A stretch of DNA of 64,000 nt from Stigmatella aurantiaca DW4/3-1 (GCF_000165485.1 NC_014623.1:7086893-7150892), one strand, 5' to 3'. Numbered from the stretch's first letter, positions 17,961 through 26,000 are shown. Made by a program: numbers and translations. The notes: a model not told the origin generated them from the sequence alone.

Positions 17961-19352
17961 TCAAGGCTCCTGATACAGACGGGTCCGATACCCGAGGCGC
18001 ACCGCTTCGACCTGGCCGTGGAGCAGCGGATCCTGGAAGACGCAGGCGGTTTTGGGATTGCCACAAGCCACAGGCACCATTCGCGCCCGGATCTTCTCAA
18101 TCAGCTGGTCGTTCATCGTCTCGTTCCCGAAGCTCGAGTAACGCAGGTGGATGAAGCGCGAGAGCGCCAGCGGAGCGATCCAGGACGTGGCCGTGGTGGT
18201 GATCGGGTAGATGTCCGTCCCGAAGCCGTCCACTTGCAGCAGCGGCGTCTGGTTGTACGGGAAGGGGCGCTGGGCCAGAACCCCGCTGTTCAGGTAGAGA
18301 TCCACATTCTGCCTCTGGGGCCACCCCACGAGAGCGCCGGAGTTGCCTCGCCCTTGCTCATCCAGTCCTGAGGTGAGCGCGGTGAAGTACCCGGCGAGGA
18401 CGCGATTCGGGTACTCCTGCGACGGGTAGTCGTAGGGGAAGTCTTGCGCATTCGAGGCATTGATCGCCGATTGAGCGGCGAAGACCCCTGGTGTTTTGGA
18501 GAGGGCCTTGAGGATGGGCTTGTAGGCCGCGAGCTTCTCTCGCAGGATGCTGTCGCTGGGGAGGTTGCCTACGCAGGCTCGCCTCCAACTGTCGCGGATC
18601 GTCTCGAAGGTCTCGCCAAAGCTCACGTTCACGAAACGGACGTTGTGCTCGGTCATGATCCGAACCAGCTCACTGGCCACGTGCTCCGACTTCTGGAGCA
18701 GCGCCGGGTGGCTCTCGGCGCTGGCGTCGCAGAACTCCTCGGGGGCGATCCCCGGCAGGGTGGGCCGATCGAGCACCACGACAGGCTGCCGGGGGTTGGC
18801 CTCGATGAGCAGCGAGAAGACGATGCTCCCATGCCCGAAGTTCTGGTCGTTCAGGTAGCCAAAGACCTCGTTCAGGGGGCCGCTCAACCGCCGGAGGGAC
18901 TCCGCGGGAATGAGATCAGGAGCGGCAAACCGGGTGAGCACGGTGAAGAACGTCGCGGGGGTGTTCCAATCGAATTGGACGGGCTGAATGTTACCCCCTG
19001 CCTGTGCCCGGAAGAACCCCTTGAGACGGTTCTTGTAACGGATGGCCCTCAGCGGCAACTGCGAGAAGTCATCCACGATCAGAATGGCCTCGCCCGTATG
19101 GGGGGACATGCTGAACTGGTTGGGCTCGAAGCGATTGGCTTGGGACTGGCAAAGCGGGGCTCCCGGCGTCTGGGAGCAGAAGTTCTTGTAGTTGTTGATG
19201 GCAAGAAGCGCGCTATCAATCTGCTCGCTGAGGGTCAGCTCGCCGATGCTTTCCGAGGGCTCCTCGTGTGGAAGAAAGCCGTCCTCTTCACCTCCGCACC
19301 CGACGAGACAGAGGGAGAACACCAGAGGTGTGAGCAAACACGATCGGTACAT
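17961..19352 (-). CDS. divergent subtilase-like lipoprotein (copy C)
   Basis: 463 residues; lipobox 'LCLVGC' (Cys19). No standard family is obvious, but the landmarks of S8 subtilases occur in the right order: 'ILIVDDF' (Asp94), 'FGHGSIVFSLL' (His174), a 'VRFVNVSFG' core strand, 'GVFAAQSAINASN' and 'YPNRVLAGYFTAL' as in the oxyanion/strand region, and 'TTATSWIAPLALSRF' (Ser390), as in GTSxxxP. A catalytic triad is therefore possible, but flanking motifs are degenerate and activity is unproven. It is close to copy B along its length except the N-terminal ~90 residues and part of 160-170. The start has a weak ribosome-binding site; a 16-codon relic of a helical-protein gene sits 5 nt upstream. 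Confidence 0.7.
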   Translation of the reverse strand: MYRSCLLTPLVFSLCLVGCGGEEDGFLPHEEPSESIGELTLSEQIDSALLAINNYKNFCSQTPGAPLCQSQANRFEPNQFSMSPHTGEAILIVDDFSQLPLRAIRYKNRLKGFFRAQAGGNIQPVQFDWNTPATFFTVLTRFAAPDLIPAESLRRLSGPLNEVFGYLNDQNFGHGSIVFSLLIEANPRQPVVVLDRPTLPGIAPEEFCDASAESHPALLQKSEHVASELVRIMTEHNVRFVNVSFGETFETIRDSWRRACVGNLPSDSILREKLAAYKPILKALSKTPGVFAAQSAINASNAQDFPYDYPSQEYPNRVLAGYFTALTSGLDEQGRGNSGALVGWPQRQNVDLYLNSGVLAQRPFPYNQTPLLQVDGFGTDIYPITTTATSWIAPLALSRFIHLRYSSFGNETMNDQLIEKIRARMVPVACGNPKTACVFQDPLLHGQVEAVRLGYRTRLYQEP

Positions 19353-19357
19353 GGGTT

Positions 19358-19408
19358 CTACCCGTTCAGGAAAGAGGAGGTGATGACCGCAGCGCGCACG
19401 CCGAACCA
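19358..19408 (-). pseudogene. relic of the helical-protein gene: last 16 codons and stop
   Basis: Reading toward the copy C subtilase-like gene gives WFGVRAAVITSSFLNG, then TAG, then 5 nt, then its ATG. The intact copy B gene ends RFGRARAVAITTSLLGG, TAG, 5 nt, ATG. Sequence, stop codon and spacing all match, so the rest of this gene has been deleted. Confidence 0.75.
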
Positions 19409-19410
19409 GA

Positions 19411-19481
19411 TGGAGAAAAGGAGACTGCCGACGGGCGACCGGAGAAGTGCGAGGCGCCCGTCGACAGCCGAGTCCGTGCTG
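19411..19481 (-). repeat. 71-bp intergenic repeat, copy 1 (3' of Hint C)
   Basis: Matches 22746-22816 without length change. The last 39 bp (19443-19481) differ at one base. It lies directly after the Hint C stop codon. Confidence 0.85.
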
Positions 19482-19483
19482 AA

Positions 19484-20326
19484 CTACTTGCGGACGGCGA
19501 TGGAACCCATCTCGCGGGAGAGCTGATTCTGCCAGGCGAGATCGCCGACGAGCACTCCCTCGGCGGCGATGAAGTGTCCGGACTTGTCAGAGGCACCTAC
19601 CTCGAAGTTGAACACATCCTCCTGGGTGAACTCGAAGTCGAGGCCCGTCACCCGGACGAGCGAGCCGTCCAGGGCCACGAACTCGGAGCCAACATCGACC
19701 GAATGGGCGGGGACCACGCGGCCGTCGCTCAGCAGCATGCCGTGGTGCTGGGTCACCTTCAGGGTGCGGCCGTTGTCCAGCGTGAAGACGTGGAGCGCAG
19801 GACCCTCCTTGCCACGGGTGAGGTTCTTGATGGACTTCATGCTCATCGCAGGCTGGCTGAGGGCAGAGTCCTCCTTGAGCGAGAAGAGGTTCGTCCGGGA
19901 GGTAATGTCCTTGGCACGCGTCCACGTAGAACTTCCGTTCGCTTCCTGCGTCAGGATGAGCGTCTGGCCCTCGAAGCAGCCACACTTGCAGATCGCCTGG
20001 ATGACATTGTTGCGGTCAATGACGGGGTAGTAGCCGTTGGCCCGCCCCCAGTTGTAGGCATCTGGCGCGATGAGGCCAATGAGGTAGGCGTAGTCGAGCT
20101 CCCCGTTGCAGTACGAGACCGTGTTGCCCGTCACGCATCGCCCAGCGGCGTCACTGCCGTACGCAAGTTGTTGGAAGGTGCTCAGGGGCATCACGGCCAG
20201 CGTGCCCACTTCGGAGGAGTTGTCTGTCAGCTTGCTCTCAGGGTTGGAGGTTTCCACCTCCCCGCACCCCGCAGCCGAGAGGGTCATTGCGAATAGAACC
20301 GTGGTCATGATGCCGTAAGACTTCAT
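19484..20326 (-). CDS. Hint-domain lipoprotein (copy C)
   Basis: 280 residues; lipobox 'LSAAGC' (Cys21). Residues ~45-116 form a Cys-containing domain shared with copy A ('YNWGRANGYYPVIDR', 'AICKCGCF'). From Cys117 a Hint (hedgehog/intein) domain follows: 'CFEGQTLIL' as in the hedgehog start CFPG, a TxxH block 'TQHHGMLLSDG' (residues 192-195), 'VGSEFVALDG', 'EDVFNFEV', and the end 'HFIAAEGVLVGDLAWQ'. There is no terminal Asn plus Cys/Ser/Thr and only ~15 residues follow, so splicing is not expected; an N-S acyl shift at Cys117 that cleaves or transfers the N-terminal part is. Start chosen by AGAGG before ATG 20326. Confidence 0.8.
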   Translation of the reverse strand: MKSYGIMTTVLFAMTLSAAGCGEVETSNPESKLTDNSSEVGTLAVMPLSTFQQLAYGSDAAGRCVTGNTVSYCNGELDYAYLIGLIAPDAYNWGRANGYYPVIDRNNVIQAICKCGCFEGQTLILTQEANGSSTWTRAKDITSRTNLFSLKEDSALSQPAMSMKSIKNLTRGKEGPALHVFTLDNGRTLKVTQHHGMLLSDGRVVPAHSVDVGSEFVALDGSLVRVTGLDFEFTQEDVFNFEVGASDKSGHFIAAEGVLVGDLAWQNQLSREMGSIAVRK

Positions 20327-20351
20327 AGAGGCCTCTGCCTTTCTTGTTTCG

Positions 20352-20373
20352 ATTTCAGGTGCCCTCCTGAATG
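20352..20373. promoter_or_regulatory. imperfect palindrome in the leader of Hint C
   Basis: Contains TCAGGNNCCCTCCTGA, the same 16-nt pattern as 24179-24200 upstream of Hint B. It lies between the predicted transcription start and the Hint C ATG. Possible operator. Confidence 0.4.
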
Positions 20374-20412
20374 ACTCGTCAGTGCAAATGGTGCCACCCG
20401 AGGGCATCTGAC

Positions 20413-20441
20413 AGCATTCAGGAGGCCGGAGTGCCTGTCAA
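20413..20441 (-). promoter_or_regulatory. candidate promoter of Hint C
   Basis: A perfect -35 TTGACA (20441-20436), 17-bp spacer and AATGCT as a weak -10. It lies inside a 60-bp block (20401-20460) conserved at 22833-22892. Confidence 0.5.
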
Positions 20442-20475
20442 TCCCGACATTCAAGTTATCAGGTAAAAAATCGGT

Positions 20476-21864
20476 TCACTGCTCCTGGTACAGGCGGTTC
20501 CGGTATCCGAGGCGCACCGCTTCAATCTGACCGTGGAGCAATGGGTCTTGGAAGACGCAGGCAGTGCTGGGATTGCCACAAGCCACAGGCACCATTCGCG
20601 CCCGGATCTTCTCAATCAGCTCGTCGCTCATCTCCTCGTTTTCAAAGCCCGAGTAACGCAGGTGGATGAAGCGCGAGAGCGCCAGCGGAGCGATCCACGA
20701 CGTGGCCGTGGTGGTGATCGGGTAGATGTCCGTCCCAAAGCCGTCCACTTGCAGCAACGGCGTCTGGTTGTACGGGAAGGGGCGCTGGGGCAGAACCCCA
20801 CTGTTCAGGTACAAATCCACATTCTGCCTCTGGGGCCACCCCACGAGAGCATCGGAGTTGCCTCGCCCTTGCTCATCCAGTCCTGAGGTGAGCGCGGTGA
20901 AGTACCCGGCGAGGACGCGATTCGGGTACTCCTGCGACGGGTAGTCGTAAGGGAAATCTTGCGCGTTCGAGGCGTCGATCGCTGCTTGAGCGGCGAAGAC
21001 CCCTGGCGTCTTGGAGAGGGCTTCGACGATGGGCTTATAGGCCGCGAGCTTCTCTCGCAGGATGCTGTCGCTGGGGAGGTTGCCCACGCAGACCCGTCTC
21101 CAACTGTCTCGAATCGTTTCGAAGGTCTCGCCAAAGCTCACGTTCACGAAACGGACGTTGTGCTCGGTCATGACCCGAACCAGCTCACTGGCCACGTGCT
21201 CCGACTTCTGGAGCAGCGCCGGGTGGCTCTCGGCGCTGGCGTCGCAGAACTCCTCGGGGGCGATCCCCGGCAGGGTAGGCCGATCGAGCACCACGACAGG
21301 CTGCCGGGGGTTGGCCTCGATGAGCAGCGAGAAGATGATGTTCCCATGCCCGAAGTTCTCGCTGCTGGGGGGGCCGAAGACTTCGTTCAGGCGAACGCTG
21401 AGCCTCCGAAGGGACTCCGCGGGAATGAGATCAGGAATAGCAAACCGGGTGAGCACGCCGAAGAGCGTTGAAGGCGTGTTCCAGTCGAATTGGACGGGCT
21501 GAATGTCCCCCCCTGCCCGTGCCCGGAAGAACCCCTTGAGACGGTTCTTGTAACGGATGGCCCTCAGCGGCAACTGCGAGAACTCATCCACGATCAAGAT
21601 GGCCTCTCCCGTATCGGGGAACATGCTGAATTCGTTGGGCTCGAAGCGGAAGGCCTGAGGCTGGCAGGAAGGCGATTCCGGCGTCCGATTGCAGACGCTC
21701 TTGTAGTTGTCGAGGGCAAGAAGCGCGCTGTGAATCTGCGCGTCGAGGGTGATCTCTCCCCCATCCTCCGGAGGCTCCGGCGGCGGAGGGGGACTGTCTT
21801 CCCCCCCGCACCCGATAAGACCGATGAAGAACGCCATGGATGCAAGCAAACAAGCCCGGGCCAT
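20476..21864 (-). CDS. divergent subtilase-like lipoprotein (copy B)
   Basis: 462 residues; lipobox 'LIGC' (Cys19), followed by a Pro-rich linker. Candidate triad residues are in the same contexts as copy C: Asp93 ('ILIVDEF'), His173 ('FGHGNIIFSLL') and Ser389 ('TATSWIAP'). From about residue 75 onward it is nearly the same protein as copy C, so the duplication is recent. It begins 5 nt after the helical-protein stop (21870), so the two are probably translationally coupled. As a lipoprotein it should act at a membrane facing the periplasm or the outside; substrate unknown. An inactive scaffold is the alternative to a protease. Confidence 0.7.
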   Translation of the reverse strand: MARACLLASMAFFIGLIGCGGEDSPPPPPEPPEDGGEITLDAQIHSALLALDNYKSVCNRTPESPSCQPQAFRFEPNEFSMFPDTGEAILIVDEFSQLPLRAIRYKNRLKGFFRARAGGDIQPVQFDWNTPSTLFGVLTRFAIPDLIPAESLRRLSVRLNEVFGPPSSENFGHGNIIFSLLIEANPRQPVVVLDRPTLPGIAPEEFCDASAESHPALLQKSEHVASELVRVMTEHNVRFVNVSFGETFETIRDSWRRVCVGNLPSDSILREKLAAYKPIVEALSKTPGVFAAQAAIDASNAQDFPYDYPSQEYPNRVLAGYFTALTSGLDEQGRGNSDALVGWPQRQNVDLYLNSGVLPQRPFPYNQTPLLQVDGFGTDIYPITTTATSWIAPLALSRFIHLRYSGFENEEMSDELIEKIRARMVPVACGNPSTACVFQDPLLHGQIEAVRLGYRNRLYQEQ

Positions 21865-21869
21865 GGTCG

Positions 21870-22736
21870 CTATCCGCCCAGGAGCGAGGTGGTGATGGCC
21901 ACGGCTCGCGCGCGCCCGAACCGGATATTGAGCCGGAAGAACAGGGCGTCGTCGTAGACCTTCTTGAGGTGGGGCGGCAGCCCAGGGGCGTAGCCCAACC
22001 GCTGGATCACCTGCGCATCTGCGCTGGCCAGGAAATCTTCTCCCACCACGTCGAAGTAGGCGCAGACGAGATCATAGAGATCTTCGCCCCGCCCCTTCTT
22101 GAAGTCTTCGGCATCGGCGCTGAGCCCTGAGAGTTGCTGGACGAGACTGTTGGTGGCGCGTACGAGGGGCTCGTCATTCCCCTGGCTCGCGGCAGTCTTC
22201 AGCACATCGATCGAGTAGTAGCGGGCCTCGGCTTGGAGTTCACCGAAGGCTTCTCGGGTGAACGCAAGGTCCGTCAGGGCTTTCGAAGCAATGTCCACCC
22301 CCTGCGGGCTCTTGAGGATCTGGGCCTTGAGGCGCTCGCGCTCGACGCGCTGATTGTACAACCCCCGGACGGCCTGCATCTCTCGATAACTCCCGAGGAC
22401 CTGCTCCACAGCGTGCCGGGGGAAGCCGCCCACATCCCCGTGTACGGCGGGGCTTGGAATCGCTTCCAGCCGTTGTTGGGCGAGGCCCGCCGCCTTTTCA
22501 CCCAGGCGAGCGAGGGCCGGCGCGGGAATGCCGGTGGTGCGTTCTTCCGCGCGAAGAGGGGTGTCCTGCAATGCAGGCCCGTTCTTCGCGCCTTGCGCCG
22601 AGGCCTGGGGCATGCCGGCGGGTCGAGCGTCGGTTTCCAGGCTTCCTGCCTGCCTGAACAGCGCAGCGCCGAGAACAGATACAGAGGCGGTCACTGCCAC
22701 CAGAATGCCGAACCACTGCCGCTTGCTGGGTGCCAT
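21870..22736 (-). CDS. membrane-anchored helical protein (copy B)
   Basis: 288 residues. An N-terminal signal-anchor (residues ~8-28, 'WFGILVAVTASVSVLGAALF') is followed by a linker and ~200 residues predicted to be alpha-helical. Strong blocks shared with copy A include 'ILKSPQGVDIASKALTD' and 'RERLK', and both end with an 'RFGRARAV'-like segment. No known family is recognised. Its place just before the subtilase-like gene in two units, with 5-6 nt gaps, suggests the two proteins work together, for example as a membrane chaperone or partner (inference). Weak AGG before the ATG. Confidence 0.6.
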   Translation of the reverse strand: MAPSKRQWFGILVAVTASVSVLGAALFRQAGSLETDARPAGMPQASAQGAKNGPALQDTPLRAEERTTGIPAPALARLGEKAAGLAQQRLEAIPSPAVHGDVGGFPRHAVEQVLGSYREMQAVRGLYNQRVERERLKAQILKSPQGVDIASKALTDLAFTREAFGELQAEARYYSIDVLKTAASQGNDEPLVRATNSLVQQLSGLSADAEDFKKGRGEDLYDLVCAYFDVVGEDFLASADAQVIQRLGYAPGLPPHLKKVYDDALFFRLNIRFGRARAVAITTSLLGG

Positions 22737-22745
22737 GGGAGACCT

Positions 22746-22816
22746 TGGAGAAAGGGAGAGAATCGACAGGCGGCCACAGAAGTGCGAGGCGCCCGTCGAC
22801 AGCCGAATCCGTGCTG
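22746..22816 (-). repeat. 71-bp intergenic repeat, copy 2 (5' of helical B)
   Basis: Matches 19411-19481. Here it precedes the helical-protein gene instead of directly following a Hint gene. Confidence 0.85.
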
Positions 22817-22844
22817 GAAGTGTCGCTACTCCAGGGAATCTAAC

Positions 22845-22873
22845 AGCATCCGAGAAGTAGACTTATCTGTCAA
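22845..22873 (-). promoter_or_regulatory. candidate promoter of the helical B - subtilase-like B pair
   Basis: -35 TTGACA (22873-22868), 17-bp spacer, GATGCT as -10. It lies in the block 22833-22892 that matches the Hint C promoter region 20401-20460. Confidence 0.5.
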
Positions 22874-22962
22874 TCCGGTCATTCCAGCCATCCGCTGAAT
22901 TCCGATGCGCTTAAAAAAAGAGAGCTGGAAGCCCTCCCCTCCTCCGCTCCTGGCGCAGGGCC

Positions 22963-24063
22963 TTAGGGGATGAGTTCCTCGGGGAGTTGCTTGTGGAGAA
23001 TGATGCGGTTGATGTAGCCCACTTCATCATTCTGATAGGTGGAGGAGCCGACCAGATAACCTTCGGCGACAAGGATGTTGGAGACGAGATCGTCAGAGGC
23101 CGGACGCAGGTTGTAGACCTTTCCGAAGTGGGTGGTCTTCTCAACGCTGACGATGGGGTCTGGCGTGCCATCCAGCTTCAACAGCTCATCCCCCGCGTGC
23201 AGCGTCTGCGCCTGCACCATGCGGCCTTGGCTGTTGACAATGGCGTGCTCGGTGGTGACGCGCAGCAAACCACCGGAGGCGGTGCGCACCTCAATGATGG
23301 GGTGCTCACTGTCCCGGAACTCCGCCGTGTAGCTGTAGGTGCGGGTCTGCTGGAGCTGGATGGCATCCAGAGACGAGTCCGGGGTCAGGGTGATGAGGTC
23401 TTCGCGCCGGGCGTTGAGCGCGTCCAGAATCGGGGCGTACCCATCCGAAAAGAGCACTTTCTGCTCTGGGGTATAGCAGGAGGACTCACAGTAGCCGTTG
23501 ACGAAGAAGGAATAGCCGGTGGCGGGCTGGGTGCCGTTCATGTCCAGATAGAGTCGGCAGTCGAGCAGCGATGGGTGCGGGAAGAGCTGGACGTTGCTGG
23601 GGTTGTAGACGTCGCCCAGGCTGCCAAAGGTCGGGTAGAGCGGGCGGACCTTCTTCCGATTGGCCGGACGCAGCCACGACTTGAAGCCGGCGCCATCCGT
23701 GTACTGATTGGTGATTCCACTGAGGTAGATCTTGCCGACGAAGGAGGTGTTGACCTCGTAGGCATCGGACTGACCGATGTAACGGTTCTGCCCTGACCCG
23801 TTATTCGCCAGATTGTCCTCAGCGTAGTCGGTGAGGTTGCCCGCGTTGTTGGCCGAGGCCATGCCCGTGTCGTACCCCAGGTTGGGGTTGATGACGTGCT
23901 CAAGCAAGGCGCAACGGCGGGCCCAGTGGACGCGTGTCTCGGCTGTTGCAGCGTCCAGATTATCAAGAGCACAGCGCTGCTGAAGGACCGGTTGGGCACT
24001 GGCGACCGCTGGCAACATAAGCGACGCGTAGAGCACGGTCTGAGCGACAGTTCTTCCTGTCAT
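22963..24063 (-). CDS. Hint-domain exported protein (copy B, divergent type)
   Basis: 366 residues. The signal peptide probably ends at 'AVASA' (residue ~23) with no lipobox, unlike copies A and C. Residues ~25-190 are a unique exported domain. The Hint domain begins at Cys196 ('SSCYTPEQKVLF'), has 'TTEH' (270-273), 'LHAGDELLKLDG', 'GKVYNLR' and ends near 'NILVAEGYLVGSSTYQ'. A ~25-residue tail follows. As in the other copies, no Asn-plus-nucleophile end is present, so self-cleavage rather than splicing is expected. AAGGAG before ATG 24063 selects the start; the frame is open 75 codons further upstream. Confidence 0.75.
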   Translation of the reverse strand: MTGRTVAQTVLYASLMLPAVASAQPVLQQRCALDNLDAATAETRVHWARRCALLEHVINPNLGYDTGMASANNAGNLTDYAEDNLANNGSGQNRYIGQSDAYEVNTSFVGKIYLSGITNQYTDGAGFKSWLRPANRKKVRPLYPTFGSLGDVYNPSNVQLFPHPSLLDCRLYLDMNGTQPATGYSFFVNGYCESSCYTPEQKVLFSDGYAPILDALNARREDLITLTPDSSLDAIQLQQTRTYSYTAEFRDSEHPIIEVRTASGGLLRVTTEHAIVNSQGRMVQAQTLHAGDELLKLDGTPDPIVSVEKTTHFGKVYNLRPASDDLVSNILVAEGYLVGSSTYQNDEVGYINRIILHKQLPEELIP

Positions 24064-24178
24064 GTCACGACTCCTTGAGGGGGACATCGGGTTGATGGGC
24101 GACGGGCGAGAGCATCCATGCTTCACAGGCCCATCCACCCGGTATGCCGTTTTAGCAGGCTTTAATACATTAGGATAG

Positions 24179-24200
24179 AAATCAGGACCCCTCCTGATAT
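24179..24200. promoter_or_regulatory. imperfect palindrome upstream of Hint B
   Basis: Contains TCAGGNNCCCTCCTGA, shared with 20352-20373. It lies about 115 bp before the Hint B start. Possible operator. Confidence 0.4.
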
Positions 24201-24303
24201 GAGGCATTCCCGCAGGCAACACGTGTTTGGAATGACTTGGTAGTAATGCAGCCCTACCGGAAGCGAGCGGGGGCGCGGCGTTGGGCACCGCTCGGCGGAG
24301 GGC

Positions 24304-24597
24304 TCAACATTTGGTCAGGTAGAGTCCTGACCGCACATCCTCACAGCTGGCCTTCTCGATACAGTCGGCCTCCTGCTTCTTGGCCTCGGCGACGTCCTCC
24401 GTACAATCCACCGCTTCGGGTTCGCCCACAGCGATGCCACACTCCGCATACTTGCCGTCAATCCGGCGCTCGGCTTCCTCGCAAGCGTCGGAACAGCCCG
24501 TTGTGGACACCGCCAGCGCCCAGAGCGCCCCCACGGCCCATCGCTTCTTCAGGGAGGTGCGATGAGACCCCATCGCGAAGGGCACCGAACGTTTCAT
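24304..24597 (-). CDS. small Cys-rich lipoprotein
   Basis: 97 residues. A basic N-terminus (KKR) and hydrophobic stretch end at 'STTGC', so Cys35 should be lipidated. The mature ~62 residues hold six further Cys and many Glu/Lys ('ACEEAERR', 'DCTEDVAEAKKQEADC', 'SCEDV'), likely a compact disulfide-bonded helical domain. Its ATG overlaps the stop of the copy A subtilase-like gene by 4 nt, so it is translationally coupled to it. No paralogue follows the other two units. Function unknown; an inhibitor or partner of the upstream protein is one possibility. Confidence 0.65.
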   Translation of the reverse strand: MKRSVPFAMGSHRTSLKKRWAVGALWALAVSTTGCSDACEEAERRIDGKYAECGIAVGEPEAVDCTEDVAEAKKQEADCIEKASCEDVRSGLYLTKC

Positions 24598-25994
24598 GGC
24601 TCCACGTACTCGCGAGGACGGTATCCCAAGCGCACGGCTTCGATCTGTCCGTGCTTGAGCGGATCCTGGTATGCGCAGAGGCTGCCCGGCTGGGCTGGAC
24701 AGCTGCTGGGCACCAGCACATCCCGAAGGCTCGCGATGAGGCCGTTTGACAGCTCGCAGTCTGGGAAGTGCGAGTATCGAGCGTGAATGAAGCGCGACAG
24801 GGTCAGCGGTGCCATCCAGGAGGTCGTCGTGCTCGAGACCGGGTAGATGTCGACGCCGAACCCATCCACCTGAAGCCAGGGCGTCCGGTTGTACGGAAAG
24901 GGGCGCTGGGGAAGAACGCCACTGTTCATGTAGACGTCCACGGACGCCGGCGAGGGCCAGCCTTGGAGCGAAGCGTGATTGCCCTGGCCGGTGGCATCAA
25001 GGCCTGACTCCAGTGCCGTGAAGTACCCGGTGAGGAGCCGGTTCGGGTACGCCGGTGAGGGGAAATCGAAAGGAAAGTCCCGGCCGTTGGAAGCGTTGAT
25101 CGCCGCGTGGGCGGTGAAAACTCCCGGCGTGTTGAAGAGGACATCGACGATGGGGGCGTACGTGTTCAGCTTCGCCCGCAGGATATCGTCGCTCGGCCGC
25201 GGCCCACCGCAGCGGGCGTTCCAGTCCTGCTTGAGGGTTTCAAGGGTATTTCCAGAGCTCAGGTTCACAAAGCGGATGCTCTGCTCGCCGATGATCCGGC
25301 GCAGTCCGCTGGCCACCCGCTGCGCTTTCGTGCTCAAGCGCGCAATGGACTCCGGTGAGCCGGAGGGATCACAGAACTCCTCGGGTGCGAACCGGTGAAA
25401 ACTCAGGCTGTCCATCAGCACGATGGGCTGATGCGGGTTGGCCTCCACCAGCAGGGAGAAGACGAGGCTCCCATGGCCAATGTTCTCATCATCGTAAAAA
25501 CCGTAGACCGTCTGGATGGGCGCGCTGAGTGGACGAAGCGTCTCGGCGGGAATGAACTCAGGAGAAGCGAACCTCGTGAGCACATTGAAGAGCGTCGTGG
25601 GCGCCCTCCAGCTGAACTGCACGGGCCCGATCTCTCCCGCGCCATCCACCCGGAAAAATCCCTTGAGACGGTTCCGGTACCGGATGGCGCGCGGCGGCAA
25701 GGAGGGGAACTCATCCACGATGAGAATGGCCTCCCCCGTGTTCTGGCTCATCTCGAACTGCTGGCTCGTCTCCAGGGGGAAAGTTCCCCAGTCGCAGTGG
25801 GACTTGTCTGGCTGCTCCTGGAAGCAATGATCGCTCAGGATGTCTGCCACGGCCTGGGCAATCTGCTCGCTGAGCAACGGGTCGAGATGGCCCTGGTCCC
25901 GTGGAGTATCAGGCGAGACCGGTTCCGAGGGGCCACACCCAGCGGAGGTAGCCAGGAGTGCGAGGGAGGCGAAGAGAGAGCGAAGGGGCGTCAT
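24594..25994 (-). CDS. divergent subtilase-like lipoprotein (copy A)
   Basis: 466 residues; lipobox 'TSAGC' (Cys20). Same architecture as copies B and C but clearly more diverged: Asp94 ('ILIVDEFPSLP'), His174 ('NIGHGSLVFSLL'), 'IRFVNLSSG' core strand, 'GVFTAHAAINASN', and Ser392 ('STTTSWMAPLTLSRF'). Keeping all three candidate catalytic residues despite this divergence argues that they matter. It starts 6 nt after the helical A stop and overlaps the small Cys-rich lipoprotein by 4 nt, so four genes from Hint A onward probably form one transcript. Confidence 0.7.
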   Translation of the reverse strand: MTPLRSLFASLALLATSAGCGPSEPVSPDTPRDQGHLDPLLSEQIAQAVADILSDHCFQEQPDKSHCDWGTFPLETSQQFEMSQNTGEAILIVDEFPSLPPRAIRYRNRLKGFFRVDGAGEIGPVQFSWRAPTTLFNVLTRFASPEFIPAETLRPLSAPIQTVYGFYDDENIGHGSLVFSLLVEANPHQPIVLMDSLSFHRFAPEEFCDPSGSPESIARLSTKAQRVASGLRRIIGEQSIRFVNLSSGNTLETLKQDWNARCGGPRPSDDILRAKLNTYAPIVDVLFNTPGVFTAHAAINASNGRDFPFDFPSPAYPNRLLTGYFTALESGLDATGQGNHASLQGWPSPASVDVYMNSGVLPQRPFPYNRTPWLQVDGFGVDIYPVSSTTTSWMAPLTLSRFIHARYSHFPDCELSNGLIASLRDVLVPSSCPAQPGSLCAYQDPLKHGQIEAVRLGYRPREYVEP

Positions 25995-26000
25995 GTGCGG

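Noticed and set aside
17961-21864. Nearly identical subtilase-like genes as an assembly artefact
   Set aside because: Their N-termini, flanking genes and scattered internal residues differ, and the intergenic remnants differ in a consistent way, so a true duplication is better supported.
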